Below, in pieces: positions 32,959 to 42,704 of a stretch of DNA of 64,000 bases. Source of the stretch: Dyadobacter sp. Leaf189 (GTDB lineage Bacteria; Bacteroidota; Bacteroidia; Cytophagales; Spirosomataceae); the NCBI RefSeq assembly GCF_001424405.1, contig NZ_LMPS01000004.1, forward strand, positions 616,537 to 680,536. Reading direction: 5' to 3'. A model generated the notes under the pieces. That model was not told the origin of the DNA. It did not search any database and saw only the letters and a list, made by a program, of their open reading frames with translations. Numbering within the stretch: the first letter of the stretch is position 1; each line of letters begins with the position of its first letter. A program made the translations under genes and the position numbers.

Positions 32959-34794
32959 ATGTACAAGTATCTGGTACTGTTTCTTCTGTTCTCTGCCATC
33001 GCATCGGCCCAAAATCCCGATAGCGCGGCAGTTTACAAAAGTGATAGTGTGCGGTACACCAACCTGAAAGCGCGTATGTCGAAGACGAAGTTTTCGCGGG
33101 CGGTGTACAGGTTGCTTTTCCGGGATGTTTACAACCAGGGCAAGATCAAGGAGGTGAAAGAGATCGAGACCAACCCTTTTACGCCTTATGAGGGAATGGT
33201 TATCCGGAAGATCTACATTCGCCAGCTGGATATCATGGGCGAGTCTGTTTACGATACCACGCGTACCGGCAACCGGCTCGAACGGTTTTTGAGCAAAACG
33301 CTGCACACCAATACGCGGGAGGGGATTATCCGCAAATCTTTCCTGCTGTTTTCGGAAGGAGACGATATCCAGGCGCAGGTACTGAAAGATAACGAACGTC
33401 TGCTGCGTGAAAACCGCACCATTCTGGATGCGCGTATCATTGTCGTACCGCGGAGCGATGTAACCTGGATGGCCGACGTGGTGGTACTGGTGCAGGATTC
33501 GTGGTCACTTAACTTCGCAGGCGGGTTCAGTGGTTTCAATAAGTTCAATGCATCTGTTGAGAACATCAATGTCCGCGGGACCACACATTCCCAGCGCACG
33601 GGAATCCGGTGGAACGCCAACGATACCATTCAGAAATTCCAGTTCAGGAGCATTTATACCATTCCTTATATAGGAAAAACGTTCATCACCGGTCAGGCCA
33701 ACTTCATTCTTGAACGGGATGTAAAGGAACAGTCGATCCGCTTTTTCCGTCGCTTTTTAACCAATGAAACCAAATACGCCGGCGCGCTGGAAATCGGGCA
33801 TACCAATGTGCGGCAGTACAAGCGAAGGCTGGACGATACCGATGTGGAAATCCGCTTTCCCACCGAATATGCTTATTACGACGCCTGGATCGGCCGGGCA
33901 TTCAAGTTTCCATTCCCCGACAGCAGGCTTGCCAAAAACTCACGGATTGTGACTGCATTCCGGCACAATAAGTACCACTTCGAAAAACGCCCCCAAGTAT
34001 CCGCCGATCTCAACAAAATATACTGGAACCGCAGTGCGACCCTCGTTAGTTTGGGATACTCCAACCGTAACTACAAACGCGACGTTTTGATCTACGGTTT
34101 TGGTAGAACGGAAGACGTGCCGATAGGCAGCCTTTTCGCATTGACGATCGGGAGAGAGAATACCGAGTTCGGGGTGCGTGGGTATGGCGGTGTGCAATTT
34201 GCCACGGGTAACTACATCCCGCACAACCTGGGCTACATGTACTTTCTTGCCAATGTGGGGACTTACTCCAAAAACGGGGTTGCACAGCAGGGTGTGATCA
34301 ATGGACAGCTGAACTACATCAGCAACCTGATCCCATTCAGATACAGTTTTTTCCGTCAATTCCTTACATTTCGCTACACCCACGGAATCCGCCGCGATCC
34401 GCTCGATTACCTGAATATCAGCGGAGAGCAGGGTATCCGCGGCATTAACAATGATCAGCTGATCGGTACGAAGCGGCTCACAGTAGGGACGGAAACCGTT
34501 TTCTTCTCGGATAAGAGTTTGCTCGGGTTTCGTATCGCCTACTTTGTTTTCGCAGATCTCGGGCTGGTCAATGGAGTTTCTTCGCTCTGGAGCGGGCCGC
34601 TTTACCAGGGTTACGGGCTCGGACTCAGGCTGAGAAATGAGAATCTTACCTTTAATACATTACAAATCCGCGTAGGATATTACCCCAACATACCGGGCAA
34701 CACAGCAGAGTGGCGATTTGGAGCGAGCGGCAACGTTCCGCTGCGTTTGCGCGACTTCGATATCTCAGCGCCTGCTATTGTTCCGCTGCAGTAA
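32959..34794 (+). CDS. Omp85-like outer membrane beta-barrel protein
   Basis: A 611-residue protein from the ATG at 32959 (a TTG at 32941 is less likely). Signal peptide LVLFLLFSAIASAQ. Residues about 60-150 contain a POTRA-like segment (GMVIRKIYIRQLDIMGESVYD, then EGDDIQAQVLKDNERLLRENRTILDARIIVVPR), where beta-alpha-alpha-beta-beta order is visible. The remainder is a beta-barrel with alternating strands ending near the C-terminus. The layout suggests an Omp85/TamA-like relative; whether it inserts proteins or exports something is unknown. No coupled genes; a TACCTTTG box at 32905-32912 may be its -7 promoter element. Confidence 0.72.
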   Translation: MYKYLVLFLLFSAIASAQNPDSAAVYKSDSVRYTNLKARMSKTKFSRAVYRLLFRDVYNQGKIKEVKEIETNPFTPYEGMVIRKIYIRQLDIMGESVYDTTRTGNRLERFLSKTLHTNTREGIIRKSFLLFSEGDDIQAQVLKDNERLLRENRTILDARIIVVPRSDVTWMADVVVLVQDSWSLNFAGGFSGFNKFNASVENINVRGTTHSQRTGIRWNANDTIQKFQFRSIYTIPYIGKTFITGQANFILERDVKEQSIRFFRRFLTNETKYAGALEIGHTNVRQYKRRLDDTDVEIRFPTEYAYYDAWIGRAFKFPFPDSRLAKNSRIVTAFRHNKYHFEKRPQVSADLNKIYWNRSATLVSLGYSNRNYKRDVLIYGFGRTEDVPIGSLFALTIGRENTEFGVRGYGGVQFATGNYIPHNLGYMYFLANVGTYSKNGVAQQGVINGQLNYISNLIPFRYSFFRQFLTFRYTHGIRRDPLDYLNISGEQGIRGINNDQLIGTKRLTVGTETVFFSDKSLLGFRIAYFVFADLGLVNGVSSLWSGPLYQGYGLGLRLRNENLTFNTLQIRVGYYPNIPGNTAEWRFGASGNVPLRLRDFDISAPAIVPLQ

Positions 34795-34889
34795 TTTTGC
34801 AAAATACTGCTTTACAGTCACTTGAAGACAAAATTTCATTTTTACCACTAATTTCGGACTTCCTATCCTACTTTTTCGGATATGTGAAT

Positions 34890-34897
34890 TAACTTTG
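34890..34897 (+). promoter_or_regulatory. -7 promoter box for carB
   Basis: TAACTTTG fits the Bacteroidota -7 consensus TAnnTTTG about 94 bases before the carB start; the expected TTTG -33 element upstream is poorly conserved (T-run near 34872-34876). Confidence 0.4.
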
Positions 34898-34990
34898 TGG
34901 AATTTTTGGACGTACCCCTGCTGAAATTTACCAGGCAACCCCAAAAGTTGTTAAAGTATTTCCTTCATTTCTACAAAAATACCATCTACT

Positions 34991-37834
34991 GTGCCCAAAA
35001 ATACGAATATCAAATCCGTTCTGATTATCGGTTCAGGTCCCATTGTCATAGGTCAGGCTTGTGAATTTGACTACTCTGGTTCCCAGGCAGCGCGTTCGCT
35101 GCGTGAGGAAGGAATTGAAGTAGTTCTTATCAATTCCAATCCGGCAACCATCATGACTGATCCTATCAGTGCAGATCATGTTTATCTGTTGCCATTGGAG
35201 AAAAAGTATATCGTTGAAATTCTTGAAAAACACAAAGCATTAGGCAGGCCCATTGACGCGGTGTTGCCAACGATGGGAGGCCAGACTGCATTGAACCTCG
35301 CTATCGACTGCGACAAGGCAGGAATCTGGAAAAAATATGATGTTGAGATCATTGGTGTCGACATCAAAGCGATTGAAACGACTGAGGATAGAGAGAAATT
35401 CCGGTTGAAAATGCTGGAACTAGGTGTGAATGTGTGCGAAGGCCGGACAGCCCGCTCGTTTTTGGAAGGCAAGGAAATTGCCCAGGAAATTGGGTTTCCG
35501 CTGGTAATACGCCCCTCATATACATTAGGTGGAACAGGCGGCGGTTTCGTGGAGAAAGAAGAAGACTTTGATCAGGCATTGAATAACGGCTTACACGCTT
35601 CTCCGGTACACGAAGTACTGGTTGAACAAAGTGTAATGGGCTGGAAAGAGTACGAGCTGGAATTGCTGCGCGACGGCAATGGTAACTTTATCATCATCTG
35701 TTCAATCGAGAACTTTGACCCGATGGGCGTACATACAGGTGACAGTATCACGGTAGCACCTGCAATGACATTACCTGACACGCTTTATCAGCAAATGCGC
35801 GACCTCGCTATCAAAATGATGGACGGGATCGGAAAATTCGCAGGCGGCTGTAATGTGCAGTTCTCTGTGAATCCGGCCGACGACAAGATCATCGCGATCG
35901 AGATCAACCCTCGCGTTTCACGTTCTTCGGCACTTGCCTCGAAAGCAACAGGTTACCCGATTGCCAAAATCGCTGCCAAAATGGCGATTGGCTATAATCT
36001 TGATGAATTGATCAACCCGATTACCGGAAGTACCTCCGCATTTTTCGAGCCTTCCATCGACTACGTGATCGTAAAAGTGCCGCGCTGGAATTTCGACAAG
36101 TTCAAAGGTGCTGACCGCTCACTGGGCTTGCAGATGAAGTCTGTTGGAGAAGCAATGGGTATCGGACGGAATTTCCAGGAGGCATTGCAAAAAGCCTGTC
36201 AATCGCTTGAAATTCGCCGGAATGGTCTTGGAGCCGACGGCCGCGAGCTGCGCGATCAGGAAGCGATTAAGAAAAGCCTTAAAAATCCGAGCTGGGACCG
36301 TTTGTTCCACATTTACGATGCATTCAAAATCGGGTTGTCTTTCAAAACAATCCAGAACCTTACCAAGATTGATGCATGGTTCCTGCGCCAGATCGAGGAG
36401 CTGATCGAGCTGGAACACCAGATTGAGAAATACGAACTGGACGATCTTCCAAAGGAACTGCTGCTTTCGGCCAAACAAAAAGGCTATGCCGACCGCCAGA
36501 TCGCCCACTTGCTTGGAACCAAGGAAAGCAAGGTTTACGACAGAAGAAAAGCACTGGGTATCAAACGTGTTTATAAATGTGTGGATACCTGCGCGGCCGA
36601 GTTCGAAGCGAAAACGCCTTACTACTACTCTACATTTAATACCTCGCAGGAATATCCCGACAATGAATCGATTGTCAGCGACCGCAAGAAAGTAATGGTA
36701 CTGGGTTCAGGACCTAACAGGATCGGTCAGGGAATCGAGTTTGACTACTCGTGCGTGCACGGGGTTTTGGCAGCGAAAGAAGCGGGCTACGAAACAATCA
36801 TGGTGAACTGTAACCCTGAAACTGTTTCGACTGACCCGGATATCTCCGACAAGCTTTACTTCGAGCCAGTTTTCTGGGAGCACGTGTTTGACATCATTGA
36901 GCACGAAAAACCGGAAGGTGTGATTGTGCAGCTTGGTGGACAGACTGCATTGAAAATGGCGGAAAAGCTGGAAAAGTATGGTGTTAAAATCATCGGTACC
37001 AGTTACCATTCGCTCGACTGGGCAGAAGACCGCGGTCGGTTCTCGTCACTCCTGGAAGAACTTGGTATCCCATTCCCGAAATTCGGAACGGTACGTACAT
37101 CCGATGCGGCGGTAGAGCTTTCAAGAACACTGGGCTTCCCGTTACTTGTTCGTCCGAGCTACGTTTTGGGTGGACAGAGCATGAAAATCGTGATCAATGA
37201 AAAGGAACTTGAACAACACGTTGTGAAGATCCTGCACGATATTCCTGACAATAATATATTACTTGACCACTTCCTCGAAGGTGCGCTCGAAGCAGAAGCC
37301 GACGCAATTTGTGACGGTGAAGACGCTTACATTATTGGTGTAATGGAGCATATCGAACCTGCCGGGATCCACTCCGGCGACTCGCACGCTGCATTGCCTC
37401 CATTCGATCTGAGCGCCGACGAAATCCGCCAGATTGAAGAGCATACGCGCAAAATTGCCCTGGCAATGAATGTGAAAGGTTTGATCAACGTGCAGTTTGC
37501 GGTGAAAAACGGCGTCGTGTTTGTAATCGAGGCCAACCCGAGAGCTTCCAGAACGGTACCTTTCATTTGCAAAGCTTACCAGGAACCTTATGTGAACTAT
37601 GCAACGAAGCTGATGCTGGGTGATAAAAAACTGTCTGACTTCACATTCAATCCTGTGAAAAAAGGCTGGGCAATCAAGATCCCGGTATTCTCTTTCAATA
37701 AATTCCCGAATGTAAATAAAGAGCTTGGGCCGGAAATGAAATCGACCGGAGAAGCGATCTACTTTATCGATGATTTACAGGATGATTTCTTCCAGAAGAT
37801 ATATGGAGAAAGGAACCTGTATCTGAGCCGGTAA
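34991..37834 (+). CDS. carB: Carbamoyl-phosphate synthase large subunit, short form
   Basis: A 947-residue synthetase making carbamoyl phosphate for pyrimidines and arginine. The start is a GTG at 34991 (MPKNTNIKSVLIIGSGP). Two ATP-grasp halves are seen: IGSGPIVIGQACEFDYSG at the start and LGSGPNRIGQGIEFDYSC at about 577, each with its ATP-grasp lysine/glutamate set (LVIRPSYTLGGTGGG; LLVRPSYVLGGQSMKI). The protein ends at GEAIYFIDDLQDDFF...LSR: the C-terminal MGS-like allosteric domain (about the last 130 residues in the 1073-residue E. coli enzyme) is missing. A terminator follows directly, so this is not a sequencing truncation. The small subunit carA is not adjacent. Confidence 0.97.
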   Translation: MPKNTNIKSVLIIGSGPIVIGQACEFDYSGSQAARSLREEGIEVVLINSNPATIMTDPISADHVYLLPLEKKYIVEILEKHKALGRPIDAVLPTMGGQTALNLAIDCDKAGIWKKYDVEIIGVDIKAIETTEDREKFRLKMLELGVNVCEGRTARSFLEGKEIAQEIGFPLVIRPSYTLGGTGGGFVEKEEDFDQALNNGLHASPVHEVLVEQSVMGWKEYELELLRDGNGNFIIICSIENFDPMGVHTGDSITVAPAMTLPDTLYQQMRDLAIKMMDGIGKFAGGCNVQFSVNPADDKIIAIEINPRVSRSSALASKATGYPIAKIAAKMAIGYNLDELINPITGSTSAFFEPSIDYVIVKVPRWNFDKFKGADRSLGLQMKSVGEAMGIGRNFQEALQKACQSLEIRRNGLGADGRELRDQEAIKKSLKNPSWDRLFHIYDAFKIGLSFKTIQNLTKIDAWFLRQIEELIELEHQIEKYELDDLPKELLLSAKQKGYADRQIAHLLGTKESKVYDRRKALGIKRVYKCVDTCAAEFEAKTPYYYSTFNTSQEYPDNESIVSDRKKVMVLGSGPNRIGQGIEFDYSCVHGVLAAKEAGYETIMVNCNPETVSTDPDISDKLYFEPVFWEHVFDIIEHEKPEGVIVQLGGQTALKMAEKLEKYGVKIIGTSYHSLDWAEDRGRFSSLLEELGIPFPKFGTVRTSDAAVELSRTLGFPLLVRPSYVLGGQSMKIVINEKELEQHVVKILHDIPDNNILLDHFLEGALEAEADAICDGEDAYIIGVMEHIEPAGIHSGDSHAALPPFDLSADEIRQIEEHTRKIALAMNVKGLINVQFAVKNGVVFVIEANPRASRTVPFICKAYQEPYVNYATKLMLGDKKLSDFTFNPVKKGWAIKIPVFSFNKFPNVNKELGPEMKSTGEAIYFIDDLQDDFFQKIYGERNLYLSR

Positions 37835-37857
37835 CAACGAATTCAGATCCAATTTTC

Positions 37858-37893
37858 AAGTGGCGTACAGAGCAATCTGTGCGCCACTTTTTT
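37858..37893 (+). terminator. Terminator after carB
   Basis: Inverted repeat AAGTGGCG (37858-37865) / CGCCACTT (37882-37889), extended by CAGA/TCTG inside, then a T run (TTTTTT). It lies 23 bases after the carB stop. Confidence 0.85.
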
Positions 37894-37972
37894 ATTTGCG
37901 GAACTCGCCTGACCTATTCACATTTTGTAGAAAAACTTGTACTTTCGGTCACTTTTGTAACTCCTCTTAAAC

Positions 37973-40900
37973 ATGTTTAAACTTTACCCCTGCATTCTTG
38001 CATTGCTACTGCTTTGCTCACGTTCTTTTGCCCAAAACAATTCCATTACCATTGACCATACCTATCTTTCTTCCTCGGTTTGTGTCAATACTACCTACAA
38101 GATTCCCGTCATTGTAACAGGGACTTTCAATGCGGATAACAAATACACGGTACAAATCCGCAAAGCTTACGCGAATAATATCAGTGTGGAACTCCCGGCA
38201 GTTTTGGTGGGCGGGAACCTGGAATTCAGGATTGCAGATTCGCTCTCACTTGGCAACTCCTACGTTCAGATGCGTGCGTCGACTTCCTCTCCCAAAGTTC
38301 AAAGCGAGTGGAGTTCTTCGATCGGAATCCATACCAAAGGGAAAGTTGTATTGAACCCTCCCGGCAAGTCCGATACTTTGAATGCATTTGACCGTGTGGA
38401 CATTCTGCTGGAAGGCAACAACTTTCAGGAGGGCCGCGTCACTTTGAGTGATAGCAGTAAGATCAGTATTTATTCCAATGACGGCAGATTTTCTCAGCCA
38501 TACAGCCTTACAGTCACCCAGAGCGGAAATTATACGATTGCGCATGCAGAGAACTTCTGCGGGGCAATGGCTGTAAGCGGAAGTTACTCGGCGGTTGTCA
38601 ACAAAACTGCTGTCAAAACAATGCTCGTGACCCCTACTGAGCTTTGTGAAAACAGTGAACTGAAGATACGGATTTCCACCAGCGGAGAAGCTTTTACCAA
38701 TGCAACTAAATACAAGGTGCGGTTCCTTCGCCATGCATTCTACAACGAGACACCTCTGGTCTTAGAAGCTCCGGCTACCGTAGACGGAAATTTTTTAAAG
38801 ACGAGATTTCCGGCCAATGCGAATATCAATGGTTCTGCAGGATACAGTGTGCAGGTTGTTACAGAAAATCCGGCAACAGTTTCTTCCATTTACCAATCTC
38901 CTATCCAGGTTTGGTCAGCTCCCGGTGCTACTTTCAATACGCAGAGCCAGACGATCAATTTTGGCGATTATATGCAGCTGACGGTCAACATGACGGGCTT
39001 AGCGCCTTACTCGCTTGAATTTGCCGACGGTACCATATATAAATCCAACAGTTCCACAGCTTACATTACGAGCAATCCCACGGCAGATCAAAACTTTTCG
39101 ATCAAATCTCTTACAACCGGTTGCGGTAAAATAGAGATCCGTGACCCGCAGGTAGTAGAGATCAAGGTTCGTCCGGGAATCAGGATCGAAGATACGCAGC
39201 GACAGCTGATCTGTGCAGGGACTCAGGGTAGGATCAAAATACAGACCAATGCCAATTTTACCAGCGCTTCCCAATTTTTTGTCAAACTGTATAACCAGTT
39301 TACCGGCGAGACCAGCACGGTGAATGCAAGTAAAAACGGTGACTACATTGAATTTTCTTTGCCTGCCCGAGAAGGCGGTTATGGCGGCTACGGTTATCAG
39401 ATTATTACTTCGCAACCTGCCTTGCAGACGAATCAATCGTACAGTGTAGTGCTGCAAACCATGCCGAATGTGCAGTATACCGGCTTCAATGAGACATTTA
39501 CATATGATAAGCCGCAGATCGTGGCATTAAGATTCGGGCTAACCGGCGGCTCGCCTTATAAGGTCGAATACATGGACGGCACGATCGCTGAATATGAATA
39601 CGAAGGAAATGTTGCGGGTAAAGATTTTTTCCTGAAATCCAATACAGAATTCAAGATCAAATCAATCAGCAACAGCTGTTTCACTAATAATAACCCGCGC
39701 TCGGTCAATCTATCGGTAAAATCAACCAGCGCGCCAGGTATCTACATCGAACCAATCAAAAAGGAGATCTGCGAGACAGACAGCATTGACATTGTATTCG
39801 GCACAGTCGGGACCTTTAATCCGGGCAACAAGTTTCAAATTCAGGGTTACGGCAACTGCTGTGAGTTCCAAAACCTCAAAACAGTCGAAAGCGGCGGCAC
39901 TTACAAGATCAGGCTGAAATCAAATTACTGGTATTCAGGTAATGCCGGAGTGCGGATTACCTCTACAAATCCGGTATTGTTCAGCGAAGTGCAGAACACC
40001 ACATTGCAGCAGTCGCTGTCGAATATTACCATTTACCCGGAAACGACTCCGGAAAACCCGAGCTTATTCCTGGCCTCGGAAAGGGGATATATTACCGTAA
40101 GATCAGGGACAAGCAGCATTTCGCAGGCTACCTATTCAGTTGATGGCGGTGGCGACCAGGTATATACTTCGACAAACACGGGCAATTCCTCCATTGAAAT
40201 CCCGGTTAAAGCGCCGATCGGAAAAATGGCTGTGTACACGATCAAATCCGTAGCAAATACGTGCGGAAGTGCGCCGGTGAACCTGAGCGCGCACATAGTG
40301 CCTGTTGCATACCGCATTCAGCTCACTAGCTATAATGGAAACAGCAACTTCTGCACCGGTGACCCGATTTCGGTTTCATTCGGTGTGAGCGAAGGTACAG
40401 CTTCACCAACAGCCACGTTTGACCTTGAAATCGTCAAACAATATTCCACTGAAAAAACAACCATTGTAAAAGGCGGTACCGGCCCTACATTGAGCGGGTT
40501 TATTCCAGCGAACCTGGCCGCAGGCAGCTATAATATCCGGGTGGTCTCTTCTGAGGGGCCCGTTACTAACGATTCTTATGTTCAGATCAATGAGCCGGCA
40601 ACTGTCCAGCTGCTCAGCGAGAACATGAGCGATAATGTAACTGTAGAGGCAGGACAAGCGATTAATCTGAAACTCACCTTTACCGGCAGTAGCCCCTTCA
40701 ATGTGATCTGGCAGGATAATTCAACCGCGAACTATTACTCGGGACTGCAGGAAACTGTTTACATGTATGCGCAGAAATCACAGGAATATGCGATCAAGCA
40801 GCTTTCAAATGCATGTGGATATGGTAAAGTTTCGGGTCGGGTTAAAGTATCCGTGAAGCCTCAGCTGACCATTCAGTCCAATACGTCATCGGTTTGTCCG

Positions 40901-42235
40901 GGAAATAGTATCCGGATCAATTACAGTCTGGCGGGAGAGGCTGATCTCTCCGACGGAAATATCCGTTTTATCCTCGTCGACCTTGACAATAACACCGAGA
41001 TCCCGCTTGATTCTACCAAAAACATCACAGGAGAAATCAACCTGAAAATACCTGTCGCATTGGCTGGCAACAGGTACCAGATCAGGGGGACGGTCGCCAA
41101 ATATGCGCTCACCACCGCAGTTAATGTTTATGTTACTACCCGCGCGGAGCTAAGTATCAGCGGCAACACGACCATTAACAGCGGAGCTTCAACGCAGCTG
41201 GCGCTCAAATCGAGCAAAAGCAACGGATATGTGGAATATACATTATCAGACGGGACGCGCGGCAATCTTTACGCTTACCCGGGACAGATCAGCTATATCC
41301 GCGTGCAACCCCGGCAAACTACTACTTACACGATCTCCTCGGTACGGAATGAATGCGGCGAAGGAGACCGGTCCGGATCAGCGACTGTGGAAGTAAACCC
41401 GGCTTCGGCAAGAAGTGTGAGTGTTACCAGCTGGACTTCCCAGAACAGCGCAGGATTTTGTACCGGCGACACAATAGCAGTTTCCTACGCTACCCTCGGC
41501 ACATTCACTTCCAGCAATATCATGACCGTGCAAATCTCAGACACAACGGGAAAAAACTTCCGGCCCATTACGACAATCGGAAACACGAACCCCCTCAAAG
41601 CGGTACTTCCGGGTGACCTTTTGCCAAACGGACAATACAGAATGCGTGTAGTGGCGAGTGATGCGGGTACAGCAAGCGGCGCTTATGAATATGCCATGGT
41701 TGCCGGGCAGAAAGCCAAGGCGCGCTTTGCTTCCGAGTCAGTTATTTTTGATGGTAAAAACAATCCTAAAATCACCGTGCTACTGGACGGCGGCGCGCCG
41801 TGGACTTACCAATGGGGAACAGACCTGCTGATCAATACGCGGCAGACTTTTAATCCGACGGACGTAATCGAGCTCTTCCAGGCTTCGCCCAACCAGTATT
41901 ACCGCCTTTTCAGGGTTTCGAACAACTGCGGAGCCGGTACAATAGAGAGCCCGGGAACAGTGCGCGTGGAAATGGTCACTGCAACTGAACCTACACTTAC
42001 ACTCAAAGTTACCGTTGCACCTAACCCTGTTCAGGAAATACTCAATGTCACATTCGAGAATGCGGCTGCATTGAAGAAGATCAGTTTGTACGATATGAAT
42101 GGAAGGGTACTCCGGCAGGTTGATTCACGTAAAACTTCCGAGGAAATCAATATTGCCGCATTGCAGCGCGGCTTGTACTTGCTTGTTGTAGAATCAAAGG
42201 GGAGAAAAAGTACATTCAAGGTTGTGAAACAGTAA
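37973..42235 (+). CDS. Giant repetitive secreted protein with T9SS sorting domain
   Basis: A 1420-residue secreted protein: signal peptide (ILALLLLCSRSFAQ), then seven tandem modules of about 188 residues, and a T9SS type A tail (VAPNPVQEILNVTF to FKVVKQ). Each module opens with a cysteine in the pattern C-x-x-x-S/D-x-I/K-I-x-hydrophobic, at residues near 35, 222, 412, 597, 791, 971 and 1160 (VCVNTTYKIPV, LCENSELKIRI, ICAGTQGRIKI, ICETDSIDIVF, FCTGDPISVSF, VCPGNSIRINY, FCTGDTIAVSY), and contains a second half with an AxxLxFTGxxPYxxxxxDGT theme and a conserved later Cys. This suggests paired Ig-like beta domains, each stabilised by a disulfide. Likely a long surface or extracellular adhesin-type fibre; function unproven. 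Monocistronic. Confidence 0.88.
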   Translation: MFKLYPCILALLLLCSRSFAQNNSITIDHTYLSSSVCVNTTYKIPVIVTGTFNADNKYTVQIRKAYANNISVELPAVLVGGNLEFRIADSLSLGNSYVQMRASTSSPKVQSEWSSSIGIHTKGKVVLNPPGKSDTLNAFDRVDILLEGNNFQEGRVTLSDSSKISIYSNDGRFSQPYSLTVTQSGNYTIAHAENFCGAMAVSGSYSAVVNKTAVKTMLVTPTELCENSELKIRISTSGEAFTNATKYKVRFLRHAFYNETPLVLEAPATVDGNFLKTRFPANANINGSAGYSVQVVTENPATVSSIYQSPIQVWSAPGATFNTQSQTINFGDYMQLTVNMTGLAPYSLEFADGTIYKSNSSTAYITSNPTADQNFSIKSLTTGCGKIEIRDPQVVEIKVRPGIRIEDTQRQLICAGTQGRIKIQTNANFTSASQFFVKLYNQFTGETSTVNASKNGDYIEFSLPAREGGYGGYGYQIITSQPALQTNQSYSVVLQTMPNVQYTGFNETFTYDKPQIVALRFGLTGGSPYKVEYMDGTIAEYEYEGNVAGKDFFLKSNTEFKIKSISNSCFTNNNPRSVNLSVKSTSAPGIYIEPIKKEICETDSIDIVFGTVGTFNPGNKFQIQGYGNCCEFQNLKTVESGGTYKIRLKSNYWYSGNAGVRITSTNPVLFSEVQNTTLQQSLSNITIYPETTPENPSLFLASERGYITVRSGTSSISQATYSVDGGGDQVYTSTNTGNSSIEIPVKAPIGKMAVYTIKSVANTCGSAPVNLSAHIVPVAYRIQLTSYNGNSNFCTGDPISVSFGVSEGTASPTATFDLEIVKQYSTEKTTIVKGGTGPTLSGFIPANLAAGSYNIRVVSSEGPVTNDSYVQINEPATVQLLSENMSDNVTVEAGQAINLKLTFTGSSPFNVIWQDNSTANYYSGLQETVYMYAQKSQEYAIKQLSNACGYGKVSGRVKVSVKPQLTIQSNTSSVCPGNSIRINYSLAGEADLSDGNIRFILVDLDNNTEIPLDSTKNITGEINLKIPVALAGNRYQIRGTVAKYALTTAVNVYVTTRAELSISGNTTINSGASTQLALKSSKSNGYVEYTLSDGTRGNLYAYPGQISYIRVQPRQTTTYTISSVRNECGEGDRSGSATVEVNPASARSVSVTSWTSQNSAGFCTGDTIAVSYATLGTFTSSNIMTVQISDTTGKNFRPITTIGNTNPLKAVLPGDLLPNGQYRMRVVASDAGTASGAYEYAMVAGQKAKARFASESVIFDGKNNPKITVLLDGGAPWTYQWGTDLLINTRQTFNPTDVIELFQASPNQYYRLFRVSNNCGAGTIESPGTVRVEMVTATEPTLTLKVTVAPNPVQEILNVTFENAAALKKISLYDMNGRVLRQVDSRKTSEEINIAALQRGLYLLVVESKGRKSTFKVVKQ

Positions 42236-42262
42236 TCCTGGCTTCAATTATTTGAAAAACAA

Positions 42263-42294
42263 AAAACCGGCACTGAAAAGCGCCGGTTTTTATA
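42263..42294. terminator. Bidirectional terminator between convergent genes
   Basis: AAAACCGGC (42263-42271) / GCCGGTTTT (42282-42290) with A-run on the left and T-run on the right, between the converging stops at 42235 and 42313; works for both strands. Confidence 0.88.
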
Positions 42295-42312
42295 TTTATA
42301 AGCTATTTAAGA

Positions 42313-42567
42313 TTATTTCACCTCTTCATAATCGACATACTCCCCGCCCTGGAATCTTGAAGATTGATTGGCATCCGGTGGTACATTGTCCACTTTGACG
42401 CCACCTTGTGCTCTTTGTTGCTGTTGCCTTTGTTGCGCCCGGAAAATTTTCTCCTGCTCTTTCACCAACTTCCTTCCAACAAGTAAATGGAAGATGAAAT
42501 TTCTAAAAAAAGGAACAAATGCCAGTAGCAGCAGGAATATGAGAATTATATTAAATACCAGTTTCAT
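42313..42567 (-). CDS. DUF4834-family small membrane protein
   Basis: An 84-residue protein with one N-terminal transmembrane helix (IILIFLLLLAFVPFF), followed by NFIFHLLVGRKLVKEQEKIF, a glutamine-rich linker (RQQQQR) and an acidic end (GGEYVDYEEVK). The family (DUF4834) is a small conserved one in Bacteroidota; function unknown. Topology: N-terminal anchor with a cytoplasmic tail. It is followed by a shared bidirectional terminator. Confidence 0.85.
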   Translation of the reverse strand: MKLVFNIILIFLLLLAFVPFFRNFIFHLLVGRKLVKEQEKIFRAQQRQQQQRAQGGVKVDNVPPDANQSSRFQGGEYVDYEEVK

Positions 42568-42704
42568 TTTTCAAAAGTTTTCTTCTCTGTATAACGCAAA
42601 CCTAAGTAAAATAGCACACTAATATAGGGAAAATCCTAACGAATGCGGCTCTACGCCTGTGGAAAGGTCAGTAACTGGTATAAACGGGTTCTTATTTCCC
42701 AATC

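Noticed and set aside
34991..37834. Frameshift-truncated carB
   Set aside because: A terminator follows 23 bases after the stop and no MGS-domain remnant is present in any frame downstream, so the short form appears genuine.
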